DNA of 19,938 nucleotides, from assembly GCA_028288775.1 (NCBI GenBank), contig JAQGHP010000661.1, forward strand, positions 1 to 19,938, written 5' to 3'. Made by a program: the position numbers and the translations under genes. The notes under the pieces are model-generated. The model was not told the DNA's origin and made no database searches. It saw only the letters and a program-made list of their open reading frames with translations. Positions 6,275-13,410 of the stretch are shown piece by piece. Numbering within the stretch: position 1 is the first letter of the stretch; each line of letters opens with the position of its first letter. The stretch comes from Phycisphaerales bacterium. GTDB taxonomy: Bacteria; Planctomycetota; Phycisphaerae; Tepidisphaerales; Tepidisphaeraceae.

Positions 6275-7684
6275 TTATGATGCCACTTTCCGCGCTGCGT
6301 CCGCGGCGCGCTTGGCGATGGCGATGGCGATTTCTTCCAGGCGCACGCCGCGGGAGGCTTTGAGGAGGACCAGGTCGCCTTCGCGGAGGGTTTCGGGGAA
6401 GACGTTGGCGGCGGTTTTTGCGTCGTCGAACCGTTTCACTGCCGACTCGGGGTAACCCGCCTGGATCGCGGCTTCGGCAATGAGTTTCGCCTGCGTCCCG
6501 ACGCACACCAGCAGATCGAAGCGCCCATGGGCCGCGGCGAACTGGCCGATCTCGCGGTGATAGCGGTCGCTGGAGCGGCCCAGTTCGCGCATGTCGCCCA
6601 GCACGCCGATGCGCCGGCCGTGGGATTCCAATGCCGCGGCCGTCTCAATCGCCGCGCCCATCGAATTGGGGTTGGCGTTGTAGGCGTCATTCAAGACCGT
6701 CACGTCACCCACGGGCTGAAGTTGCAACCGCATCTCCGGGCCGTCGGAACGCGCGAGATTCTCGATGATGATGTCTTCGGGCACACCCAGCTTCCGCCCG
6801 ACCGCGATCGCGGCCAGCGCGTTGCACGCCGAGTGGCGGCCGAGCATCGGCACAAACACTCGTCGACGGCTGTTGTTCAGGCTGAATTCCGTACCCGTCG
6901 GCCCGCACTGCACGTCGGTGGCGAAGAGGTTGTTCTCTTCCTTGAAGCCGAATGTGACGCGCTGTCCTTTCCAATCCGCGACCGCGGCGAGGAGGTCCGG
7001 GTCGTCACCATTGACGACGAGGAGCCCCCGGGCCTTTAGGCCGGAAATGATCTGCGCGTTTTCCCGCCGCACGCCCAGCAAGTCGTCGAGGCCTTCCAGG
7101 TGCTCTGCGCCGCAGTTGGTGATGACGGCGATGTCGGGCAGCGCCATGTCGCTGAGGACTTTGATCTCGCCGTGATGGTTGGTGCCGATCTCCAGGACGA
7201 GATAATCCTGGCTCGGGTCGGCGGGGAAAATCGTCAGGGGGACGCCGATGTCGTTATTAAAGCTCTTGGGCGAGATCGAGCCCTTGAGGCGTCCGCGCAG
7301 TGCCGCGTCGATGAGGTGCTTGGTGCTCGTCTTCCCGTTGCTCCCCGCGACCGCGACGACCTTGGCCCGCAGTTGCTTGCGGACGTAGCGGGCGAGCTTC
7401 CCCATGGCGGCACGGGTATCGGGAACCTGGATGAGCGCGACGTTAGGCAGGACGTCAGCTGGTAATTCTTCGACCAGCGCCGCGATGGCCCCGCCCGCCG
7501 CGGCGTCGGGGAGGAATTGGTGGGCGTTATGCTTGTCGCCGCGAAGCGCGATGAAGAGCGAGCCCTTTTCCATCTGCCTGCTGTTGGTGCAGACCGCCGT
7601 CACGTGCGGAGCGTCCACCGGGAGGGCCGTAAGGGCCTTCCCGGCGACAGTCTGCAGCACTTGGCGGATGGATAGTGGCTTCAT
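6275..7684 (-). CDS. murF: UDP-MurNAc-tripeptide--D-alanyl-D-alanine ligase MurF
   Basis: MurF is the cytoplasmic ATP-dependent ligase that adds the D-Ala-D-Ala dipeptide, completing the UDP-MurNAc-pentapeptide. The 469-residue protein has three Mur-ligase domains: an N-terminal substrate domain with NSRQMEKGSLFIALRG (34-49), the central ATPase domain with AGSNGKTSTK (113-122), FNNDIGVPLT, LEIGTNHHGEI and NCGAEHLE, and a C-terminal domain with LNDAYNANPNSM and LGDMRELG. The serine in GSNGKTS and the DAYNANPxSM motif are typical of MurF and exclude MurE or MurC. The ATG at 7684 lacks a clear Shine-Dalgarno site; it lies at the edge of heptad element D. Both flanks of the gene are therefore heptad elements (D upstream, C downstream). 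Confidence 0.97.
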   Translation of the reverse strand: MKPLSIRQVLQTVAGKALTALPVDAPHVTAVCTNSRQMEKGSLFIALRGDKHNAHQFLPDAAAGGAIAALVEELPADVLPNVALIQVPDTRAAMGKLARYVRKQLRAKVVAVAGSNGKTSTKHLIDAALRGRLKGSISPKSFNNDIGVPLTIFPADPSQDYLVLEIGTNHHGEIKVLSDMALPDIAVITNCGAEHLEGLDDLLGVRRENAQIISGLKARGLLVVNGDDPDLLAAVADWKGQRVTFGFKEENNLFATDVQCGPTGTEFSLNNSRRRVFVPMLGRHSACNALAAIAVGRKLGVPEDIIIENLARSDGPEMRLQLQPVGDVTVLNDAYNANPNSMGAAIETAAALESHGRRIGVLGDMRELGRSSDRYHREIGQFAAAHGRFDLLVCVGTQAKLIAEAAIQAGYPESAVKRFDDAKTAANVFPETLREGDLVLLKASRGVRLEEIAIAIAKRAADAARKVAS

Positions 7685-7692
7685 GGCTTGTT

Positions 7693-7794
7693 AGTGGCCA
7701 GTTACCAGTTGTCGGTTGCCAGTCAAGGAAGCGGAGATTGTGTTCGCCACCTCTGCCTCCTTCACTGCCAACTAACAACTGGCAACTATCAACT
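7693..7794. repeat. Heptad inverted-repeat element D (murE/murF junction)
   Basis: The left arm (7693-7727) is AGTGGCC, AGTTACC, AGTTGTC, GGTTGCC and AGTCAAG. The right arm (7767-7794) is GCCAACT, AACAACT, GGCAACT and ATCAACT, which on the minus strand reads AGTTGAT, AGTTGCC, AGTTGTT, AGTTGGC. The arms are inverted, with about 39 bases between them. The element occupies nearly the whole 123-base gap between murE (stop at 7808) and murF (start at 7684). Confidence 0.85.
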
Positions 7795-7807
7795 CTGAAT
7801 TACGATA

Positions 7808-9280
7808 TCATGCCGCCACCTGCCGCCGTTGCAGGCAGCGGGTGGCTTCTTCCACGTCGTCGAAATGACGCTTCTCGGTTCCGATAATCTGGTAGTTTTC
7901 GTGGCCTTTTCCCGCGATCAGCACCACGTCGTTCGGCTCGGCGTCCGCCATGACCCGTTCGATCGCGGCCCGGCGGTCGCCTTCGATGGTCACCTTCCCC
8001 CGCCCCGTCCCGGAAAACCCCGCGGCAACCTCATCGAGAATCGCCTGGGGATCCTCGGTTCGCGGGTTATCGCTGGTCACGTAGATGGCATCCGCCCATT
8101 GCTCGGCGGTGCGGGCCATGCGGGGGCGCTTGGTGCGGTCGCGGTCGCCGCCGCAGCCGAAAAGCACGCGCAACTTGCCGTGGGCGAGCGGCCGGAGGGC
8201 CGAAAGAACATTCTTCAGGGCGTCGTCCGTATGGGCATAATCGACCAGGACCGAGAACGGCTGCCCGCACCGCACGGTCTGCAGCCGGCCCGGCGCGCCG
8301 GTCGCGTCGCGGAGGCCCGCGGCTATCTGATGCACGGACATTCCCATCGCTTCGCCGACCAGCGTCGCCGCGGCCAGGGCGTTCTCGATGTTGTGCCGCC
8401 CGATCAACTGCATTGCCACCTCGGCCCGGCCGTCAGGGGTGTGCAGGATGAAGTTCGTGCCGCCGGCGGTCACCGCGACGTCGCGGGCGCGGTAGTCGGC
8501 GGACTTCCCGAAGCCGAAACGGATGATCCGGGCCGCGCACCCGTCGATCATGCGATTGGACCAGTCGCTGTCGCAATTCACCGCCGCCACCGCCATCGGA
8601 TCGAGTGAGGTGAACAGCTTCGCCTTGGCCGCGGCGTAGTTCTCCATCGTCTTGTGATAATCGAGATGGTCGCCGGTGAGGTTTGTGAACGCCGCCCCGA
8701 CAAACGGCACGCCCGCCACCCGCCCCTGGTCCAGCGCGTGGCTGCTGGTCTCCATCGCAACGGCCCGGCACCCCCTATCACGCATCGTCGCCATCAGCCC
8801 CGCGATCTCGCACGCCGCGGGCGTGGTCATGTTCGCCTCGCGGCGGGTCTGGCCGTCGTCAATCTCCACGGTGCCAATCATCCCGCACCGCACCTTCACC
8901 TTCGCCAGCAGATGGCGGATGAGGTAGGCGGTGGTCGTCTTGCCGTTGGTCCCCGTCACGGCCAGCGGGCGAACGGTGCGGCCGGGGTTGTCGTGGGAAA
9001 TATGCGACAGGATCGACGCCGCCGACCCGCAATCCGCGACCAAAATCTGCGGCAGGGGGGCCGAAGCGAGCTTCGATTGCACGACCGCCGCCACTGCGCC
9101 GCGGGCCTTGGCGTCGGCAAGGAACTGCGTTCCTTCGGCCTTGGTTCCCGAACGGGCCACGAACAAGCTGCCCGGCGTAACCTGCCGGGAGTCTTCGCAG
9201 ACGCGCGTGATATCTTGATTGGGGATTCCCGCGACGGAGGTCTGCGGGTCGAAAAGGCGGAGGAGGCTGTGAAGGAGCAT
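7808..9280 (-). CDS. murE: UDP-MurNAc-L-Ala-D-Glu--meso-2,6-diaminopimelate ligase MurE
   Basis: MurE is the cytoplasmic ATP-dependent ligase that adds the third stem residue. From ATG 9280 the protein is 490 residues, the normal family length. It has CEDSRQVTPGSLFVA (28-42) in the N-terminal domain, TGTNGKTTT (109-117) in the ATPase domain, MTTPA near 151, METSSHALDQGR near 176-186, Lys219 in YAAAKAKLF (probable carbamylated lysine), VDYAHTDDALKN near 346 and GCGGDRDRTKR. DNPRTED at 404-410 is the meso-diaminopimelate specificity motif, so a DAP-type wall is expected. The frame stays open upstream to 9583, but that part has no family similarity and lies over the promoter region, so the shorter start is preferred. 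It is the first gene of the visible dcw run and is divergent from the 9628 gene. Confidence 0.96.
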   Translation of the reverse strand: MLLHSLLRLFDPQTSVAGIPNQDITRVCEDSRQVTPGSLFVARSGTKAEGTQFLADAKARGAVAAVVQSKLASAPLPQILVADCGSAASILSHISHDNPGRTVRPLAVTGTNGKTTTAYLIRHLLAKVKVRCGMIGTVEIDDGQTRREANMTTPAACEIAGLMATMRDRGCRAVAMETSSHALDQGRVAGVPFVGAAFTNLTGDHLDYHKTMENYAAAKAKLFTSLDPMAVAAVNCDSDWSNRMIDGCAARIIRFGFGKSADYRARDVAVTAGGTNFILHTPDGRAEVAMQLIGRHNIENALAAATLVGEAMGMSVHQIAAGLRDATGAPGRLQTVRCGQPFSVLVDYAHTDDALKNVLSALRPLAHGKLRVLFGCGGDRDRTKRPRMARTAEQWADAIYVTSDNPRTEDPQAILDEVAAGFSGTGRGKVTIEGDRRAAIERVMADAEPNDVVLIAGKGHENYQIIGTEKRHFDDVEEATRCLQRRQVAA

Positions 9281-9627
9281 GAGGAACTTCCCTATTCCCG
9301 AGGCGCCCGAAGCGGCCGTCGCATTGCGTTCTCGCTGGCTGCCTGACCCCGCCGGCATCCATGCCGTATCAGGGTCAGCGTAGCAAACGCTCCGGGCGGA
9401 ATCAATAACGTATCGACGGCTCGTACGTCTTATCGTTCGCCCCAGTTCATCCGCTTCGCAAAACCCGTGACGAATTTCAAAAAGAATCATTACGGACGTG
9501 GCGTAGACCGATTTCGTCGGGCGGAGATCAGTTTCGGAAGACCGGTGACGGAGTATTTGGTGATCACCGCAACCGCCGATCATTGTAACGATTTTTTCCG
9601 CCGTCGAGTATCATCGCCGAGTTTCCT
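9281..9627. other. Divergent intergenic region upstream of murE
   Basis: This 347-base gap separates murE (minus) from the hypothetical gene at 9628 (plus). It should hold promoters for both directions. The minus strand is open through it in the murE frame, but the translation looks non-coding. I see a candidate murE promoter at 9377-9405 and no repeat, tRNA or remnant of mraW, ftsL or ftsI, which usually precede murE. Confidence 0.5.
9377..9405 (-). promoter_or_regulatory. Candidate sigma-70-like promoter of murE
   Basis: On the minus strand TTGATT (9400-9405) is followed after exactly 17 bases by TACGCT (9377-9382). The match is four of six to TTGACA and three of six to TATAAT, with ideal spacing. 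It lies about 97 bases before the murE ATG. It would drive the dcw genes. The assignment rests on sequence likeness only. Confidence 0.35.
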
Positions 9628-10050
9628 ATGAAGCGACATTGGGTGGAATACGGCGACACGTGGATGCCCGGCCCAATGAGCTTTTGGGTTCACGTCGAAG
9701 CCGATGGCCGACCTTGGAATCAGGCGGCTGTCTTTGACCCGCCAAGGCCCGGCCCCATCGGCGGCCGTGGCTATGCTCGTTTCTACGTGGAGGTCGAGGG
9801 GTTCACCTTTTACTTCGCGTCGTTGCAAGAATTGGAGGTGTGCATCCAGACGCTGGCCCGGCGCGTCTTGCCCTCGACGCTCAGCGCGACCGTCGCTCGC
9901 GGTGTTGCACGGCATGGGCCGGGCCCCAATAAGCATTGGCTAAGTCGGTTGCCTTCAAGACTGTTACCCATGCGCCGGCGACTCAGGGTAGTGGAATATT
10001 TGCGAAAGTCTCTCGCGGATTTCGAGTGCGATTCCGTCGATACCCGCTGA
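9628..10050 (+). CDS. Conserved hypothetical protein (HWLSRLP type)
   Basis: The 140-residue soluble protein begins MKRHWVEYGDTWMPGP and ends with a basic helix-rich stretch containing KHWLSRLPSRLLPMRRRLRVVEYLRKSLADFE (about 100-132). I recall similar KHWLSRLP/YLRKAL ends in planctomycete hypothetical proteins but know no function. The middle contains a beta-rich segment (GYARFYVEVEGFTFYFASLQELEVCIQTLARRVLPS). No signal peptide or membrane segment is seen. ATG 9628 has no clear Shine-Dalgarno site. It is the first gene of a plus-strand run and diverges from murE; the next gene follows after 44 bases. Confidence 0.8.
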   Translation: MKRHWVEYGDTWMPGPMSFWVHVEADGRPWNQAAVFDPPRPGPIGGRGYARFYVEVEGFTFYFASLQELEVCIQTLARRVLPSTLSATVARGVARHGPGPNKHWLSRLPSRLLPMRRRLRVVEYLRKSLADFECDSVDTR

Positions 10051-10094
10051 GAGGTCCGGGACGTGGTGCCACGCATTGTTTACAGTCGACGGGC

Positions 10095-10379
10095 ATGCGT
10101 CTGCTCAAGCAACTCCTACTGGCGTTCGCGATTATCATCACCTCGGTAGTCCTCTGCGCGATTGGCGGCGGATTCATCGGCAAGCTTATCGCCGTCAAAT
10201 TTCCGAATTATTACCCGAGCGTCTTTCCGGCGGCTGCCACGCAACCGTATTTCGACGCGTCGGAAATGGGCATCGCGACCGGCATCGGTCAGGGCGCAGC
10301 GGCGGGGCTGCTTGTTGGGGCGGTGGTGGTGCTTGCCCTTGCTATTGCAAACCGGCGACGAGACGGACTTGGAAGGTGA
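10095..10379 (+). CDS. Small two-helix membrane protein, unknown function
   Basis: The 94-residue product has a hydrophobic segment at about residues 4-34 (LLKQLLLAFAIIITSVVLCAIGGGFIGKLIAV), a central polar part containing FPNYYPSVFPAAATQPYFDASEMG, and a second hydrophobic segment at about 61-85 ending in a basic tail RRRDGLGR. This predicts two transmembrane helices with the middle loop outside. The frame is open further upstream to 9936, but that part overlaps the preceding gene; ATG 10095 begins exactly at the membrane segment and is preferred. It is followed after 8 bases by the next gene, so the two are probably co-transcribed. I do not recognise a family. Confidence 0.7.
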   Translation: MRLLKQLLLAFAIIITSVVLCAIGGGFIGKLIAVKFPNYYPSVFPAAATQPYFDASEMGIATGIGQGAAAGLLVGAVVVLALAIANRRRDGLGR

Positions 10380-10387
10380 GCAACCAG

Positions 10388-10831
10388 ATGACGGACAACG
10401 AACTTACGCTAGCTTTCGAGGCCCTCACGCTCCCGTTCGAGCAGTGGACGCATCGGGCGCACGTGCGAGTTGCCTACACATATCTGCGCCGGCATCCGTT
10501 CGATTTGGCATTGGAAAAAATGCGAGCGGGGGTCAAGGCATATAACGCCAGTCATGAAGTCCAGGAAAGTCCGACCAGCGGATACAACGAGACGACGACG
10601 CACGCGTTTATGCACCTGATTCTGGCCACCATGACGGCATACGGCCAAACCTTCCCGACGCCCACCGCTGACGGCTTCTGCGACACGCACCCGCAGCTCA
10701 TGACGCGCCACGCCCTCCGCCTGTTCTATTCACCGGAGCGGCGGATGCACCCGCTCGCGAAGGGTCAGTTCATCGAGCCGGACCTTTCGCCGCTTCCGAA
10801 AATGATCGCAGCTGTAGCGCCATCGCGATAG
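10388..10831 (+). CDS. Conserved hypothetical protein with WTHxAHxxVA and GYNETTTHAF motifs
   Basis: The 147-residue soluble, mostly helical protein has LPFEQWTHRAHVRVAYTYLRRHPFD at about 15-40 and SGYNETTTHAFMHLILATM at about 64-82. The conserved-looking His residues in WTHRAHV, with ETTTH and HP elsewhere, suggest a metal or ligand pocket, but this is inference. I have seen related unnamed proteins (W-T-H-A-A-H and Y-H-E-T motifs) across bacteria and do not know their reaction. The start ATG 10388 is well supported by GGAAGGTGAG at 10371-10380, which overlaps the stop of the upstream membrane-protein gene, suggesting translational coupling. Confidence 0.85.
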   Translation: MTDNELTLAFEALTLPFEQWTHRAHVRVAYTYLRRHPFDLALEKMRAGVKAYNASHEVQESPTSGYNETTTHAFMHLILATMTAYGQTFPTPTADGFCDTHPQLMTRHALRLFYSPERRMHPLAKGQFIEPDLSPLPKMIAAVAPSR

Positions 10832-10856
10832 AAAGGATCAGCGAAGGGGATCGGAG

Positions 10857-10985
10857 ATGGGCGACCGGCAATTCGAGATGCTGATCCGAAATCGATCAGC
10901 GGGAGAAATTCTGCTCCTGAGGGCCGCCCAGCGGGCGGGGTTAGCCGCCGACGAACACATCACGGAAGAATGGCGCGAGTGGTGA
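10857..10985 (+). CDS. Possible small protein, 42 residues
   Basis: A short frame ATG 10857 to TGA 10985 encodes an acidic, helical peptide (MGDRQFEMLIRNRSAGEILL and onward, ending EEWREW). GAAGGGGA lies at a plausible distance upstream as a ribosome binding site, and the frame follows the preceding gene by 25 bases in the same direction. No similarity is recognised and the length is too short for codon statistics, so this is a candidate only. The following 124 bases up to the end of the pyrophosphorylase gene show nothing further. Confidence 0.35.
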   Translation: MGDRQFEMLIRNRSAGEILLLRAAQRAGLAADEHITEEWREW

Positions 10986-11109
10986 ATCGACACTTCAGCC
11001 GGCATTTCGCTCCGACTCAATCCCCCGCGATCCCTTTTGCTCCCAGATACGTTTGCGATCCGCCGGCCACGCTCGGCAACTGCGCCTTCACGTTCCGCTC
11101 CTTAAGCTG

Positions 11110-12456
11110 TTACTCGGTCGTGGCGTACAGCGGCGAGATTTCCAGCGTCGCGTCCGGTTCGCCGTTCCTTTCGGGGACTGCCACGCCCGCATCCCGCAGC
11201 CAGCGGGCGGCCCGGCGGATCTGGTCGCGCTTGCAGGTCGCGGGGGAGTCTGACCCTTCGGCGTTTTTCACCGGCGAGAACTCTTCCGCGCGGTCAGTCT
11301 CGTAGACGATCGCGTTTTTGGCGAGCGGGATCGCGTCGAAGACGAATTGCTCGAGCTTTACCGCATTGGGTTTGTCGGGCTTTACGGGGTTACCCGTGTC
11401 GTCGACGTAGCTGACCTTTTTTTCCGCGCGGTGCCAGGGGAGCTTTAGCTGGCCGCCGTGGTTGAGGCGGTCGATGAAATCGACCCGCAAGGCGTGAATG
11501 GCGATGGAGCCGGCGTTGAAGCGGAGGGTGCCGTCGGAGTTGGTCTCTTTGGCTAGCGCATCGGGCAGGTCGCTGTATTCGATGACCTGTACGACGCCGT
11601 CGCCGGTGACGAAGTTGCCGACCTTCTCCAAGGGGCCGGCCTTGGGGATGGTCTTGCTGCTCATTTCGCTGCCGGTGAGGTCGTGGAGGCCGAGGAAGAG
11701 CGGGTCAATGCAGTGGACGAGGGGGTTATCGACCTGGAAATAGGAGAGGTGCTCGATCCCGCGCTTGCGGAGATCGGCGAGCGCGCCGCTGCGGTCGAGG
11801 GCGCGGAGCGATCCGCCGTGGCCGTCGGGGCTGAGAGCGAGGGAATCTTTCTCCGCCAAAAGCAGTTGGCCGTCCATTGAGAAGGCGGGCATCATCCCCT
11901 GCTGGAAGAAGAAGATATCCGCGGGGGGATAGCCGAAGAAATTGTGCTGCCGGAAGAAGGAGCGGGTGGGGGCGTCGTTGACGTCGCTGGTCATGATGTA
12001 CCAGGGGATCGACTTGCCCGAATCCCGCGACCACGCCAGAAGCTGCTCGGCGAACACCTGAAACAGCGGCTTGTTCTTAATCGGCGTGACCGGGAACTCC
12101 CCCTTGGGCCCGTCATAGCCGAGCCGGGTGCCCTGGCCGCCTGCCACCAGAAACGCGGCAATCTTTCCGCCCTTCAAGAGCTCGATTCCGCGCTGCCGGG
12201 CGTTCTGGTAAAGCTGCCGATACTTGTCCCCCGGGTCGCGCGGGTAGATCGGGACGGGCTTGATGTCCTTGGGAATCGCGACCTGCGGCTTATGGATCAC
12301 ATAGTCGCGGGCCAGCTCGCCAAGAACGCTAAAGTCTTGTGCCTGCAATTGTTCGCCGAGTTTCTGGCGGCCTTGCGGGCTCAGCTTTTCGTAGAATCGG
12401 AGGGCGTTTTCCTGCCCGGCTCGCTTCAGGTTTTCCCGGAGGGTGGCGGCGTCCAT
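11110..12456 (-). CDS. UDP-sugar pyrophosphorylase, UAP1/UDPGP type (likely UDP-GlcNAc pyrophosphorylase)
   Basis: The 448-residue protein belongs to the eukaryote-like UTP--hexose-1-phosphate uridylyltransferase family, which forms UDP-N-acetylhexosamine or UDP-glucose from UTP and the sugar phosphate. Visible are LVAGGQGTRLGYDGPKG (103-119), the nucleotide loop; QQGMMPA (185-191); SPDGHGG (209-215); VDNPL (242-246); and EFSPVKNAEGSDSP near 400, which is characteristic of UAP1-like members. The start ATG 12456 is supported by GGGAGA just upstream; an in-frame ATG at 12468 lies before that site. If it makes UDP-GlcNAc it would supply the donor for MurG and the precursor for MurC substrate synthesis, linking it with the neighbouring cell-wall cluster. 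Exact sugar specificity cannot be read from sequence; UDP-glucose is the alternative. Confidence 0.9.
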   Translation of the reverse strand: MDAATLRENLKRAGQENALRFYEKLSPQGRQKLGEQLQAQDFSVLGELARDYVIHKPQVAIPKDIKPVPIYPRDPGDKYRQLYQNARQRGIELLKGGKIAAFLVAGGQGTRLGYDGPKGEFPVTPIKNKPLFQVFAEQLLAWSRDSGKSIPWYIMTSDVNDAPTRSFFRQHNFFGYPPADIFFFQQGMMPAFSMDGQLLLAEKDSLALSPDGHGGSLRALDRSGALADLRKRGIEHLSYFQVDNPLVHCIDPLFLGLHDLTGSEMSSKTIPKAGPLEKVGNFVTGDGVVQVIEYSDLPDALAKETNSDGTLRFNAGSIAIHALRVDFIDRLNHGGQLKLPWHRAEKKVSYVDDTGNPVKPDKPNAVKLEQFVFDAIPLAKNAIVYETDRAEEFSPVKNAEGSDSPATCKRDQIRRAARWLRDAGVAVPERNGEPDATLEISPLYATTE

Positions 12457-12621
12457 AGTCTCTCCCATAAGTTGCCGAATGCTAATCGCAAGCCGATTGC
12501 GAAAGCAACCGGTCCCCACCGCTCCTAGAATGGAGCGTACTTGGCGAAAGGCGGGGTGCTTCTTGCTCCCCAAACCTTTTCCCGAGTACCATGTGGGGGT
12601 CCAAGGCCGAGGAGCTCACAC

Positions 12622-12867
12622 ATGGTTGCTGAAAATTCAAAAGTATTGGTTTTGAAACTACCCGCGGAACAGGGCAATTTTGCTTATCGCCTGGCTGAAG
12701 TGAAGGACTTTGAGGCCGAGTGCTACGAACATCGCCTTGAGGAAGGCGATTCTGAGGCACTTCGCCAGGAATTGTTCCGACGGTCGGGCGAGGTTCTGAA
12801 TCTCGCGCAGGTCATGGCCCGTCTGCCGGGGGACTTCCGTGTGGTGGATTACAGTAAAGAGGCCTGA
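12622..12867 (+). CDS. Hypothetical protein, 81 residues
   Basis: The frame is open from upstream of 12622, but ATG 12622 is preceded by GAGGAG at a good distance and is the likely start. The product is acidic and mostly helical: MVAENSKVLVLKLPAEQGNF, then a helical stretch rich in Glu and Arg (DFEAECYEHRLEEGDSEALR), and an end LARLPGDFRVVDY-like segment (MARLPGDFRVVDYSKEA). No family is recognised. It is divergent from the pyrophosphorylase gene, with a 165-base region between them that contains a small perfect hairpin (CGCTCC/GGAGCG, 12520-12537) and presumably both promoters. It ends 68 bases from the oppositely oriented gene at 12936. Confidence 0.7.
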   Translation: MVAENSKVLVLKLPAEQGNFAYRLAEVKDFEAECYEHRLEEGDSEALRQELFRRSGEVLNLAQVMARLPGDFRVVDYSKEA

Positions 12868-12935
12868 AGAACTTCGGTTCCGCTTTAACTTGCGGTTGGG
12901 TGGGGATCGGGTATCAGGCAGGGCCGTTCACAAAA

Positions 12936-13250
12936 TCAGGTGGTGGGAACAGGGGGAGCGGCGTCGAGGGTAGGAAAGCGATCCCGGTAAGCCATACGCT
13001 CCCACCAGCGAGCGGGGCGCAGGTCCGGGTCGCCAACATTCACCTGACGTAGCTTGCCTCGGCGGGTTTGCAGCAGCAATCCATTCTCCCGCACCGCAAC
13101 TACCGTCCAAAATTTATCGACATGATAGTGGTAGCCTTCCCCCTGCGGCTCCGGACGGACGCCGCGGGCGCGGGGACCCGGATGGGTGCTGCGCTTGGCG
13201 ACGCGGAATACGACGCGGTCGCCGGTCTGAAATCCCTTGTGTGGCAACAT
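12936..13250 (-). CDS. Conserved planctomycete hypothetical protein (KFWTV/TRRGK/RWWER type)
   Basis: The 104-residue basic protein begins MLPHKGFQTGDRVVFRVAKR and contains STHPGPRARGVRPEPQGEGY, VDKFWTVVAVRENG, LLLQTRRGKLRQVNVGDPDLR and PARWWERMAYRDRFPTL in order. This order of motifs matches a small family I associate with planctomycetes; its function is unknown to me. The N-terminal half looks like a small beta-barrel (GDRVVFRVAKRS, FWTVVAV, GLLLQT), which would fit an SH3/KOW-like nucleic-acid or ribosome-associated fold, but that is inference. The ATG at 13248-13250 gives a sensible N-terminus. It diverges from the alpha/beta hydrolase gene across a 160-base relatively AT-rich gap likely to hold promoters. 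Confidence 0.85.
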   Translation of the reverse strand: MLPHKGFQTGDRVVFRVAKRSTHPGPRARGVRPEPQGEGYHYHVDKFWTVVAVRENGLLLQTRRGKLRQVNVGDPDLRPARWWERMAYRDRFPTLDAAPPVPTT

Positions 13251-13410
13251 GACAACCCCAGGCGAGGCGGCGCGGTTGGTGTTCGCAATGTTGATCGCCC
13301 TGCCTTACTCAACTTACCACATATTTATCGTTGCAGTGAGTCGGAAATTCTGAATATTCGATTGCAAATCAAATTGTTTTCACGCTCCGAACGGCTCATC
13401 CCCCGGCCCC

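Noticed and set aside
9281..9583. Extended N-terminus of MurE
   Set aside because: The added ~100 residues have no Mur-ligase similarity, and the 490-residue form from 9280 has normal length.
13251..13410. Promoter pair in the AT-rich divergent gap
   Set aside because: Promoters are likely here, but I could not find a -35/-10 pair with good spacing on either strand.
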